Assembly: GCA_030610325.1 (NCBI GenBank)
Contig: JAUWRZ010000164.1
Location: 1-5,588 of the forward strand
DNA from: Sulfurimonadaceae bacterium
GTDB taxonomy: Bacteria > Campylobacterota > Campylobacteria > Campylobacterales > Sulfurimonadaceae
Direction of reading: 5' to 3'
DNA: 5,588 bases
Part shown: positions 1 through 5,588 of the stretch, piece by piece
Position numbering within the stretch: the first letter of the stretch is position 1
How the letters are laid out: each line of letters begins with the position of its first letter
Program-made: the position numbers and the translations under genes
Notes under the pieces: generated by a model
What the model saw: only the letters and a program-made list of their open reading frames with translations
What the model was told of the DNA's origin: nothing
Database searches by the model: none

Positions 1-1003
1 CGTAACCGCCTGTCCCATTGATGATATAGAGCCCGTCATGATAGGCTAATGATGTCTTCTCTATTTTAGCACCTTTAAGTAACTCGGGGTGTGCTTCCAG
101 GCTTTTTTTGGCGTCAGCGACACGACCGAGCAACGGAAGGTAATCATTTGAGCCCGAACGTAACCCGGTATAATCCCTTAAGATCTCTATATCCTCAAGC
201 TTGACTGAACCAGTCGCTTTGTCTAGAAGTATCTCTCGCCCGGCTTCGACATCATAAGGTGTCTGCGACTTTTGAGGATGGTAATGGACATCATGCGTCG
301 CACCGATGGCAGAAAGTCCCTCTTTTGTAGTAGGAGCCAGTGAGACCTTATGGTGGATGATGTGGGGTATCTTTGTCGAGGTCCTGATATCGATACGATG
401 TCCCCAGACAGCACGCAGCTTAATATAGGGTTCATCCAGTACCGGTAAATAAGCACCTGTCGCCAAGATCACCTTTTTTGCTGTGATCGTCCCTACCTGC
501 CAGCCCTGTTCTATCTTCCTGATCTTCTTTATCTCTTCATGAAAAAAGGTCGCATCAGAGGAAAGTGCCTCACACATCTTCTGTGCATCGACGACACCAC
601 TCTCTTTAATATAGACCGACTCAAAGACTTTTGCACTCTCGTTTAATAGCCTATCACTGCTCTGTGGTCTACTCTCTAGCTCGATCTTCGTATGCTCTCG
701 AAAGCTGATCACCTTGGCATTGTCATCACTGTGTTTAGCAATATGAAGCTGTGAGGCACTACTGATATGTTCGGGAAAGGATCCATCATAAAAACGCAGC
801 GAGTAGAGGTAGGCCTCTTCGATCAGGGCCTTAAGCGAACCGCCTTTGGAGATCTTCGGTGAGATGAACGCACCCGCAGCGCCACTGCCTCCGGCAGCTA
901 TGGCTTTCCTGTCAAACAACGCTACCCGCAGTCCGGCATGTGTCAGGAAATAGGCTGATGCTGCACCGTTGATACCGGCGCCTATGATGGCTACATCAAA
1001 CAC
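1..1003 (-). CDS. FAD-dependent oxidoreductase, MnmC C-terminal-domain-like (DAO family), 3' end outside window
   Basis: The frame is open without a stop from a GTG at 1003-1001 to the left edge, giving 334 codons. Residues 3-15 form a dinucleotide-binding fold with GAGINGAA, and D31 at the end of the second strand fits binding of the FAD ribose. Residues 36-50 (AAGGSGAAGAF, then ISPK) and the stretch GLRSGSNDYLPLLGRV at 280-295 resemble the matching parts of the MnmC FAD domain. In the known family this domain oxidatively removes the carboxymethyl group from cmnm5(s2)U34 of tRNA in the cytoplasm. No methyltransferase domain is fused at the N-terminus, unlike the bifunctional E. coli protein. 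The GTG is chosen because it immediately precedes the Rossmann strand and no in-frame ATG lies nearby. It overlaps the glyS stop by 8 nt, with only a weak AAAGAG ribosome site, so translational coupling is likely. It could instead be a glycine-oxidase-like or other amino-acid oxidase. Family membership is firm; the tRNA substrate is inferred. Confidence 0.82.
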   Translation of the reverse strand, partial: MFDVAIIGAGINGAASAYFLTHAGLRVALFDRKAIAAGGSGAAGAFISPKISKGGSLKALIEEAYLYSLRFYDGSFPEHISSASQLHIAKHSDDNAKVISFREHTKIELESRPQSSDRLLNESAKVFESVYIKESGVVDAQKMCEALSSDATFFHEEIKKIRKIEQGWQVGTITAKKVILATGAYLPVLDEPYIKLRAVWGHRIDIRTSTKIPHIIHHKVSLAPTTKEGLSAIGATHDVHYHPQKSQTPYDVEAGREILLDKATGSVKLEDIEILRDYTGLRSGSNDYLPLLGRVADAKKSLEAHPELLKGAKIEKTSLAYHDGLYIINGTGGY

Positions 1004-3047
1004 TGATCTCTTTGATATCTGCGATGGAGAGCAGTGACTTATAGATCGAGCCGATCAAAGCCTTTCGATTCTCTTTTACCGCTTCATCCTCAGCATTGAC
1101 CATCACATTATCAAAGAAGCTGTCCAGGTGTGACTTAAGACCAAAGAGTGCATCCAGATCTGCTTCGTAGCTCTCATAACTCTGTGATGTGACATCGATA
1201 TAAGCATCATGAAGTCTCTTCTCATACTCACTCTCAAACAGTGCTGGATCGATGCTAAGCTCTTGAGTAAGGTCAACGTCTTTTTTAGTGATGTTCGCTA
1301 CTCGTTTAAAGGTCGAGAAGACGGTACCGAAAGTCTCACTCTGTGCGATAACATTGACCGCTGTGATCTTCTTGTCCATAGCCAGGATCTCACGTTCACC
1401 TGAAGAGAGGACCGCTTTGACGATAGATGGGTTGACTGCATAGAACTGGTTAATACGCTCAAGGAAGAAGTTCTCCAGTCGTTCATGGTCTATGCCATCA
1501 TACATAGCTCCGAGTGTACGCAGTGTCTGTGAGATATCAAAAGCCATCTCATGCTCAAGTACGATACGGATCAGTCCGTTCACCGCTCGACGAAGTGCGA
1601 ATGGATCACGTGAACCGGTCGGGATCTGATCGATGCTGAAAAGTCCCAGTAAAGTATCAAGTTTTATCGCCATCGAGACGACAGCACTCAGACGTGTAGA
1701 AGGGAGTGCACTCTCCTCACCATCAGGAAGGTACTGCTCTTTAAGTGCCAGTGCCACTTCAGGCTTCTCTCCGAGTTCATTGGCGTAGTAATAGCCCATC
1801 AGTCCCTGAAGTTCGGTAAACTCATAGACCATCTCACTCATCAAATCAGCTTTAGCGATAGCGACCGAACGCTCAAGCAGCGCTCTGTTCTCCTCATCGC
1901 TTTTGCCGTTCTCCTGGGCGATCAGGCCGCGATATTGCTCAAACAGCAGATGGGCTATGGCTGTCTCGCGCTCTATCTTGTCTGTCAGACTGCCCAGCCC
2001 TTTCATAAAGACCACCTTCTCCAGACCATCAGTCGAGAGTCCATCACGAAGATCATTATCATAGAAGAAGAGTGCATCAGCCAGACGTGGACGCAATACT
2101 TTCTCGTTACCTTCGATGACTTTTGAGAAATCATCCGTAAGGGCATTGCTGACGACGACAAAGCGGTTAATAAGCTTGCCCTCTTTAAAGACAGGGAAGT
2201 AGCGCTGATGCTCTTTCATGGAGGTGATGATGACCTCGGGAGGCAGACGTAGGAACGCTTCATCAAAACTTCCCAAAAGTGCAGTCGGATACTCAGTGAT
2301 CGCGACGACCTCATCAAGAAGCTCCGTATCTATCTCGATCTCTATACTATGAGCCTCTTGCAATGCGGTGAACTCATCCATGATCTTACGTCGGCGATCG
2401 TCAGGGAAAAGCATCACTGATCCGCTCTTAAGGATCTCAAAATAGGCTTTCTCATCCGTGACAGCCTGCGCCTCAAACGTAGCCATACGATGCACGTAAG
2501 TCACCGCGGAGGAGTGAACATCAAAAAGCTGCATATCAACGGAATCCTTACCCAACATCACGTTTACCCAGCGTACCGGACGAATAAAGCTTTCTGTAAG
2601 TGATCCCCAGCGCATCGATTTACCAAAGCTCAGACTTCGCATCCACTTGTTGATCATCGCTGGCAGCAGTGTCGCACTAGACTGACCAGGTATACGCTTT
2701 TTATAGTAGAGTACCTCTTTACCGCCTTTTTTGGCGCGCCCTATCTCATCGAGTGAGACACCGCATTTACGGGCAAAGCCCTCAGCAGCTTTGGTCGGTT
2801 CTCCATCTTTAAAGGCTATAGCAATAGGTGCACCGAAGAACTCCTCTTCACTCTCAGCCTGCATCACACTAAACTCCCGGTGCCAAAGCACAAGACGACG
2901 TGGTGTGTAGGTGAACTCAAACTCACTCAGCAGTGCGTTCTCCTCAAGGATATCTGCCCATTTTTTCTCTATGTTCGGAAGCTCTTTGAGCAGAGGTACT
3001 GCCGGAAGCTCTTCTACGCCGATCTCAATTAAAAGTGGTTGAAGCAT
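996..3047 (-). CDS. glyS: Glycyl-tRNA synthetase beta subunit
   Basis: The product has 683 residues, close to the usual length of the family. GlyS pairs with GlyQ (not in this window) in the bacterial alpha2beta2 enzyme that attaches glycine to tRNA-Gly in the cytoplasm; the beta chain supplies most tRNA contacts. Visible signatures are LLIEIGVEELPA (residues 5-16), YTPRRL (47-52), a KADL...MVYEFTELQG segment of the HD-like domain (399-415), PTGSRDPFALRR with DPFALRR at 481-487, and a C-terminal helical DALR-type anticodon-binding region. The ATG at 3047-3045 is chosen because the family begins just before the LLIEIG motif. An in-frame ATG at 3131 would add 28 residues with no family resemblance and no good ribosome site. 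The ribosome site at the chosen start is modest (GGA about seven bases upstream). The gene is intact, and its TGA overlaps the start of the downstream oxidoreductase. It probably heads the operon, since the divergent intergenic region lies directly upstream. Confidence 0.97.
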   Translation of the reverse strand: MLQPLLIEIGVEELPAVPLLKELPNIEKKWADILEENALLSEFEFTYTPRRLVLWHREFSVMQAESEEEFFGAPIAIAFKDGEPTKAAEGFARKCGVSLDEIGRAKKGGKEVLYYKKRIPGQSSATLLPAMINKWMRSLSFGKSMRWGSLTESFIRPVRWVNVMLGKDSVDMQLFDVHSSAVTYVHRMATFEAQAVTDEKAYFEILKSGSVMLFPDDRRRKIMDEFTALQEAHSIEIEIDTELLDEVVAITEYPTALLGSFDEAFLRLPPEVIITSMKEHQRYFPVFKEGKLINRFVVVSNALTDDFSKVIEGNEKVLRPRLADALFFYDNDLRDGLSTDGLEKVVFMKGLGSLTDKIERETAIAHLLFEQYRGLIAQENGKSDEENRALLERSVAIAKADLMSEMVYEFTELQGLMGYYYANELGEKPEVALALKEQYLPDGEESALPSTRLSAVVSMAIKLDTLLGLFSIDQIPTGSRDPFALRRAVNGLIRIVLEHEMAFDISQTLRTLGAMYDGIDHERLENFFLERINQFYAVNPSIVKAVLSSGEREILAMDKKITAVNVIAQSETFGTVFSTFKRVANITKKDVDLTQELSIDPALFESEYEKRLHDAYIDVTSQSYESYEADLDALFGLKSHLDSFFDNVMVNAEDEAVKENRKALIGSIYKSLLSIADIKEISV

Positions 3048-3271
3048 TATCTGTCCAGGTCTGGGATTCACTCTTCTCTCCAAGTATATCCAGAGAGGTG
3101 TCCAGAGGAGGTCTGAGAAGTGTGACACCATTAATAGGCACTCATATCCCCTGGGAAAAAGTCTGGTGGATTCTATCTACTATCCGGTTAAAAAACGCTG
3201 TTACAGATAGCCTTATCACGACCATACATAAGCACCAGATCCCAGGCAAATATCGATTTTAATGAAGATAG

Positions 3272-3279
3272 AGTATAAT
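3272..3279. promoter_or_regulatory. Overlapping -10-like boxes on both strands (TATAAT plus, TATACT minus)
   Basis: The plus strand reads TATAAT, a perfect sigma-70 -10 hexamer, at 3274-3279. The minus strand reads TATACT across 3277-3272. No good -35 element stands at the usual distance on either strand, although Campylobacterota sigma-70 promoters often lack a conserved -35. If used, the plus start would lie near 3286, giving a leader of about 125 nt that includes the inverted repeat at 3294-3329. The minus start would give a glyS leader of roughly 215 nt. A perfect hexamer also arises by chance in AT-rich DNA, so this is tentative. Confidence 0.35.
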
Positions 3280-3282
3280 CCA

Positions 3283-3315
3283 CGTATATATTAGTGAGAA
3301 GTATGCCGTATATAT
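3283..3315. repeat. 9-bp direct repeat CGTATATAT, 24 bp apart
   Basis: CGTATATAT occurs at 3283-3291 and again at 3307-3315. The second copy sits in the loop of the inverted repeat at 3294-3329 and the first lies just outside its left arm. The spacing of 24 bp is a little over two helical turns, which would place the copies on roughly similar faces of the DNA. This could be a paired regulator site, but the sequence is simple AT alternation and may be chance. Confidence 0.3.
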
Positions 3316-3329
3316 CACATCCTTCTCAC
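3294..3329. promoter_or_regulatory. Imperfect 12-bp inverted repeat, possible operator or leader hairpin
   Basis: The left arm GTGAGAAGTATG (3294-3305) and right arm CATCCTTCTCAC (3318-3329) pair at 11 of 12 positions: 8 bp, one T/C mismatch, then 3 bp, around a 12-nt loop. It is not followed by a T-run, so it does not look like an intrinsic terminator for either strand. It lies downstream of the TATAAT at 3274-3279, where it could be an operator or, in RNA, a hairpin in the leader of the sensor gene. No specific regulator is suggested. Confidence 0.5.
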
Positions 3330-3372
3330 CTGCGATCGACACCATCTCGGTAATACAGATCATGGAATACTA

Positions 3373-3381
3373 TGGTACAAT
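3373..3381 (+). promoter_or_regulatory. Extended -10 promoter candidate (TGGTACAAT) for the PAS-GGDEF gene
   Basis: TACAAT at 3376-3381 is preceded by TGG, giving the TGn element of an extended -10, which compensates for the poor -35 region here. Transcription would start near 3388 and leave a leader of about 24 nt, enough for the ribosome site at 3400-3404. This is the best-placed promoter for the rightward gene by distance and sequence, but it is judged by eye only. Confidence 0.42.
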
Positions 3382-3399
3382 ACGTTTATATTTGTTATT

Positions 3400-3404
3400 G
3401 GGGG
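3400..3404 (+). promoter_or_regulatory. Ribosome binding site supporting a TTG start
   Basis: A GGGGG run ends 7 nt before the TTG at 3412-3414, good spacing for a Shine-Dalgarno contact. An in-frame TAA at 3406-3408 rules out any earlier start in this frame. The next in-frame ATG is codon 40, inside the first PAS module. Together these make TTG the start. Confidence 0.7.
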
Positions 3405-3411
3405 TTAAAAA

Positions 3412-5588
3412 TTGACTGATATCTACAAAAGTTACTTACTCACCAATACCGACGATGGCCACATACTCTTCCAGTCTCTGAATGAGAATGGCATCATCAT
3501 CGATATTGATCAGACCTGGCTTGATTATATGGGATATGAGAAGAGAGATGTCATTGGCAAGTTTGTCGGTGAGTTCATCACCATAGACTCTTTTTACAGA
3601 CTTGAGCAGGATTTCAACGATCTTAAGAAGTATGGGAAGATAACCGACATCGCTCTGAAGCTAAAGAAGAGAGATGGTTCAAGACATGAAAGCATACTAA
3701 ACGCCATCTCTACTTACACAGAGAATGAGATCTACGAGCGTCTTGACAGCATGCTCCATGATATCGATCTCTTTAAGAACTATCGGCACAAGGCTGCTTC
3801 TGATCATCTGGGGATCGTCAATAAACTGAGGATGAAGATCACTAACAACTACCAGTTCATCCAAAGACTCCTGGATTCACGAAGCGAGATCATCGCTATC
3901 ATCGAAGCTAATGAGATCATCCATGCCAATCGTGCGCTACTTCACTTCTTCCGTGTAGCGTCCCTTCAAGAGTTCAACGACAACCGAGACACTATAAGCG
4001 CCCACTTTGAGACAGAGCAGGACCCTTATCTCACCAACCCTGCTGATACAGAGCACTGGATAGAGACCCTCGCGTTACTGAACGCCTCTGATCGTATCGT
4101 CTATATGCGCGACTCTCAGGATATTCAGCATACCTTTCAGGTCATCATGCATGCTATGGGACACAGCGCTGACGCACGCCATATCCTCACATTCGTCGAT
4201 GTCACCAAGACACATGTAGCGAAAAAGGTCGAGCATACTCCTATCATGCCAAAAGTCGAAGAAGAGATCATAAAAAAGACACTGTTCGATGAGACAGAGC
4301 AGATCGCTAAGATCGGTAGCTGGGAGTGGGACTCGCTAAGTGAGAAGATACACCTCTCCAATGGGATCAAGCATATATTCAGTATGGCCGAGGAGGCTTC
4401 TACTTTCAATGCCGAAGAGCTTTATCACTACATTCACCCTGATGATCGTCCAATGGCCTATCGTCACCTTAAGAAGATCGTAAAAAACAGAGATAACACA
4501 GAGTTTGTCTGCCGTATCATCGCTGATCCATCAAACATCCAGTACATCAAAGTCGTCGTACATGTCAAAGACCCACAGGCAGAGACGATCAGACTTATCG
4601 GAGTCATCTTTGATGTCACAGAGCACTATACCGCTAAAGAGGCCCTCAAGAAAGAGCATACCCTGCTACAGACTATGATCGACGGGATCGACTACTCTGT
4701 CATGATGATCAGGCCTGACCACAGTATAGAGCTGATGAACGAGACTGCACAAGACTCCCTCGACAAGTCCTACATCACAGATATGCAGACCCCTAGATGC
4801 TATGAGGTATCACACCACCGTTCAGTCCCATGCGAGGGCGCCGACCACCCCTGCCCCATGATGGATGTGATGAGTTCGGGCAAACCTTCGACAGTGTTAC
4901 ATAGCCATAGTGACGGCTCCTTTACCGAACTGCTGGCAGTGCCATTAAAAGATGACCAGGGCAATATCTATGCCATCACCGAATCTGAGCGTGACATCAC
5001 AGCACATATGAAGGTACAGAACGAACTGCGTATGCAGAAGCAGGTACTCGCTTTTCAGGCTGAACATGATGGACTCACAGGACTGCCAAACCGTGCCCTT
5101 TTCATGGACCGCTTGCAGCAATCCATAAAGAATGCCCGAAGAGCTTATACCAAGACGGCACTGCTGTTTATCGATCTGGACCATTTTAAAGAGATCAACG
5201 ACACACTTGGACATGCCATGGGCGATAAAGTCCTCATCGAAGTCGCTAATAAACTTCATCATAACGTGCGTGAAGTCGATACTGTCGCCCGCCTCTCCGG
5301 TGATGAGTTTACCATCATCCTTGAGAACATCACCAATATGGATGATATCACCGAGATCGCAAGAAAGATACTCCATACCTTCCAGCAGCCGATGAAGATC
5401 GACGGTATGCACATGAAGAGTACCATGAGTATCGGGATCAGTACCTTTCCTGATGATGGTAACACCCCTGAGGAACTTTTACAAAATGCCGATACCGCCA
5501 TGTATAAAGCGAAGAACAGCGGAAAGAACAGATATCACTACTATGCTGCATCGATGACAGAACGTATCTTTGAACGTTCTGTCACTGA
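3412..5588 (+). CDS. Multi-PAS sensor diguanylate cyclase (GGDEF), 3' end outside window
   Basis: The frame is open for 725 codons from TTG to the right edge. Modules in order: PAS-like 1 (about residues 16-101), a helical linker (102-153), a weak PAS-like 2 (about 157-267, ending FVDVTKT), PAS 3 (about 294-405, with GSWEW at 302-306, HPDDR at 342-346 and FDVTEH at 400-405), PAS 4 (about 416-530, ending ERDIT), a short helical connector, then GGDEF from HDGLTGLPNR (552-561). The cyclase has LFIDLDHFKEIND (585-597) with metal-ligand candidate D588, the signature as SGDEF (629-633), and RxxD (R620, D623) five residues before it, the position of the allosteric inhibitory site. GGDEF enzymes make cyclic-di-GMP from two GTP. 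No signal peptide or membrane segment is seen, so a cytoplasmic sensor is likely. PAS 4 carries C463, C474, H479 and C481. The chain continues past MYKAKNSGKNRY (697-708), so a C-terminal EAL domain is possible but unseen. Confidence 0.93.
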   Translation, partial: MTDIYKSYLLTNTDDGHILFQSLNENGIIIDIDQTWLDYMGYEKRDVIGKFVGEFITIDSFYRLEQDFNDLKKYGKITDIALKLKKRDGSRHESILNAISTYTENEIYERLDSMLHDIDLFKNYRHKAASDHLGIVNKLRMKITNNYQFIQRLLDSRSEIIAIIEANEIIHANRALLHFFRVASLQEFNDNRDTISAHFETEQDPYLTNPADTEHWIETLALLNASDRIVYMRDSQDIQHTFQVIMHAMGHSADARHILTFVDVTKTHVAKKVEHTPIMPKVEEEIIKKTLFDETEQIAKIGSWEWDSLSEKIHLSNGIKHIFSMAEEASTFNAEELYHYIHPDDRPMAYRHLKKIVKNRDNTEFVCRIIADPSNIQYIKVVVHVKDPQAETIRLIGVIFDVTEHYTAKEALKKEHTLLQTMIDGIDYSVMMIRPDHSIELMNETAQDSLDKSYITDMQTPRCYEVSHHRSVPCEGADHPCPMMDVMSSGKPSTVLHSHSDGSFTELLAVPLKDDQGNIYAITESERDITAHMKVQNELRMQKQVLAFQAEHDGLTGLPNRALFMDRLQQSIKNARRAYTKTALLFIDLDHFKEINDTLGHAMGDKVLIEVANKLHHNVREVDTVARLSGDEFTIILENITNMDDITEIARKILHTFQQPMKIDGMHMKSTMSIGISTFPDDGNTPEELLQNADTAMYKAKNSGKNRYHYYAASMTERIFERSVT

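Larger units (their letters stand above)
3048..3411. other. Divergent intergenic region between glyS and the PAS-GGDEF gene
   Basis: This 364-nt stretch separates two genes transcribed away from each other, so it should hold promoters for both. I see no convincing protein gene, tRNA or transposon remnant. It contains candidate -10 boxes, an imperfect 12-bp inverted repeat, a 9-bp direct repeat and two tiny plus-strand reading frames, described separately. The part next to glyS (3052-3111) repeats a TCCAG core: TGTCCAG at 3052-3058 and 3099-3105, and TATCCAGAG at 3087-3095. No T-box or known riboswitch pattern is recognisable by eye. Confidence 0.8.

Noticed and set aside
223..456. 77-codon minus-strand frame, another frame of the oxidoreductase gene
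   Set aside because: The oxidoreductase frame is open through the whole stretch and carries family motifs; this one is a shadow.
1209..2126. Several 60-65-codon frames on both strands within glyS
   Set aside because: All overlap the intact glyS reading frame and show no domain features of their own.
3048..3131. 28-residue N-terminal extension of GlyS from an ATG at 3131
   Set aside because: The added residues do not resemble the family, there is no well-placed ribosome site, and the ATG at 3047 sits at the normal family start.
3162..3239. 7-bp inverted repeat TCTGGTG / CACCAGA with a 64-nt gap, and CTATCT / AGATAG at 3173-3210
   Set aside because: Short arms with long loops in AT-rich DNA; such pairs are expected by chance and have no terminator-like tail.
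3035..3262. 75-codon plus-strand frame across the glyS start and intergenic region
   Set aside because: It starts inside glyS on the opposite strand, has no recognisable domain, and reads like a chance opening.
3048..3411. T-box, glycine riboswitch or tRNA in the glyS leader
   Set aside because: I looked for conserved specifier and antiterminator features, glycine-aptamer cores and cloverleaf arms, and found none by eye.
4137..4409. 90-codon minus-strand frame with a hydrophobic, cysteine-rich product
   Set aside because: It is antisense to the PAS modules of the sensor gene. The apparent membrane-like composition follows from the complement of its codons.
4945..5412. 155-codon minus-strand open frame
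   Set aside because: It lies antisense to the GGDEF coding region, whose motifs are unambiguous. The protein has no recognisable domain.
5132..5501. Plus- and minus-strand frames of 80-87 codons inside the GGDEF region
   Set aside because: They are alternative frames of the cyclase domain, which is clearly coding in the sensor frame.

Overview
The window looks like chromosomal DNA of a free-living member of the Campylobacterota (Epsilonproteobacteria, in the general style of Sulfurimonas/Sulfurovum). This placement is a judgement from the GlyS protein, whose N-terminal half reads like Campylobacterota homologues, together with moderate GC content, TTG and GTG starts, and a large PAS-GGDEF sensor. 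No database search was possible.

Layout. Bases 1-1003 (minus strand) carry the N-terminal 334 codons of an FAD-dependent oxidoreductase of the DAO/MnmC-C type, cut by the left edge. Bases 996-3047 (minus) carry the complete glycyl-tRNA synthetase beta subunit, glyS. The two genes overlap by 8 nt and form one leftward operon. Bases 3048-3411 are a divergent intergenic region with candidate promoters, an imperfect 12-bp inverted repeat, an interleaved 9-bp direct repeat and tiny upstream reading frames. From 3412 to the right edge (plus strand) runs one uninterrupted 725-codon reading frame for a soluble sensor: about four PAS-like modules, the last with a three-cysteine motif, followed by a GGDEF (here SGDEF) diguanylate cyclase domain. 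It is cut by the right edge, and an EAL domain may follow.

How the genes relate. The leftward pair is translation machinery: GlyS, with an unlinked GlyQ, charges tRNA-Gly. The oxidoreductase most resembles the FAD domain that finishes the mnm5 side chain on wobble uridine 34, a modification that in E. coli also occurs in tRNA-Gly(UCC). The rightward gene is a cyclic-di-GMP signalling protein with no evident functional link; the shared intergenic region is the only visible connection. The window is mostly ordinary core and signalling sequence. I see no mobile element, CRISPR array, tRNA, rRNA or clearly novel system. The points most worth a second look are the cysteine-rich PAS module, the glyS/MnmC-like overlap and the structured intergenic region.
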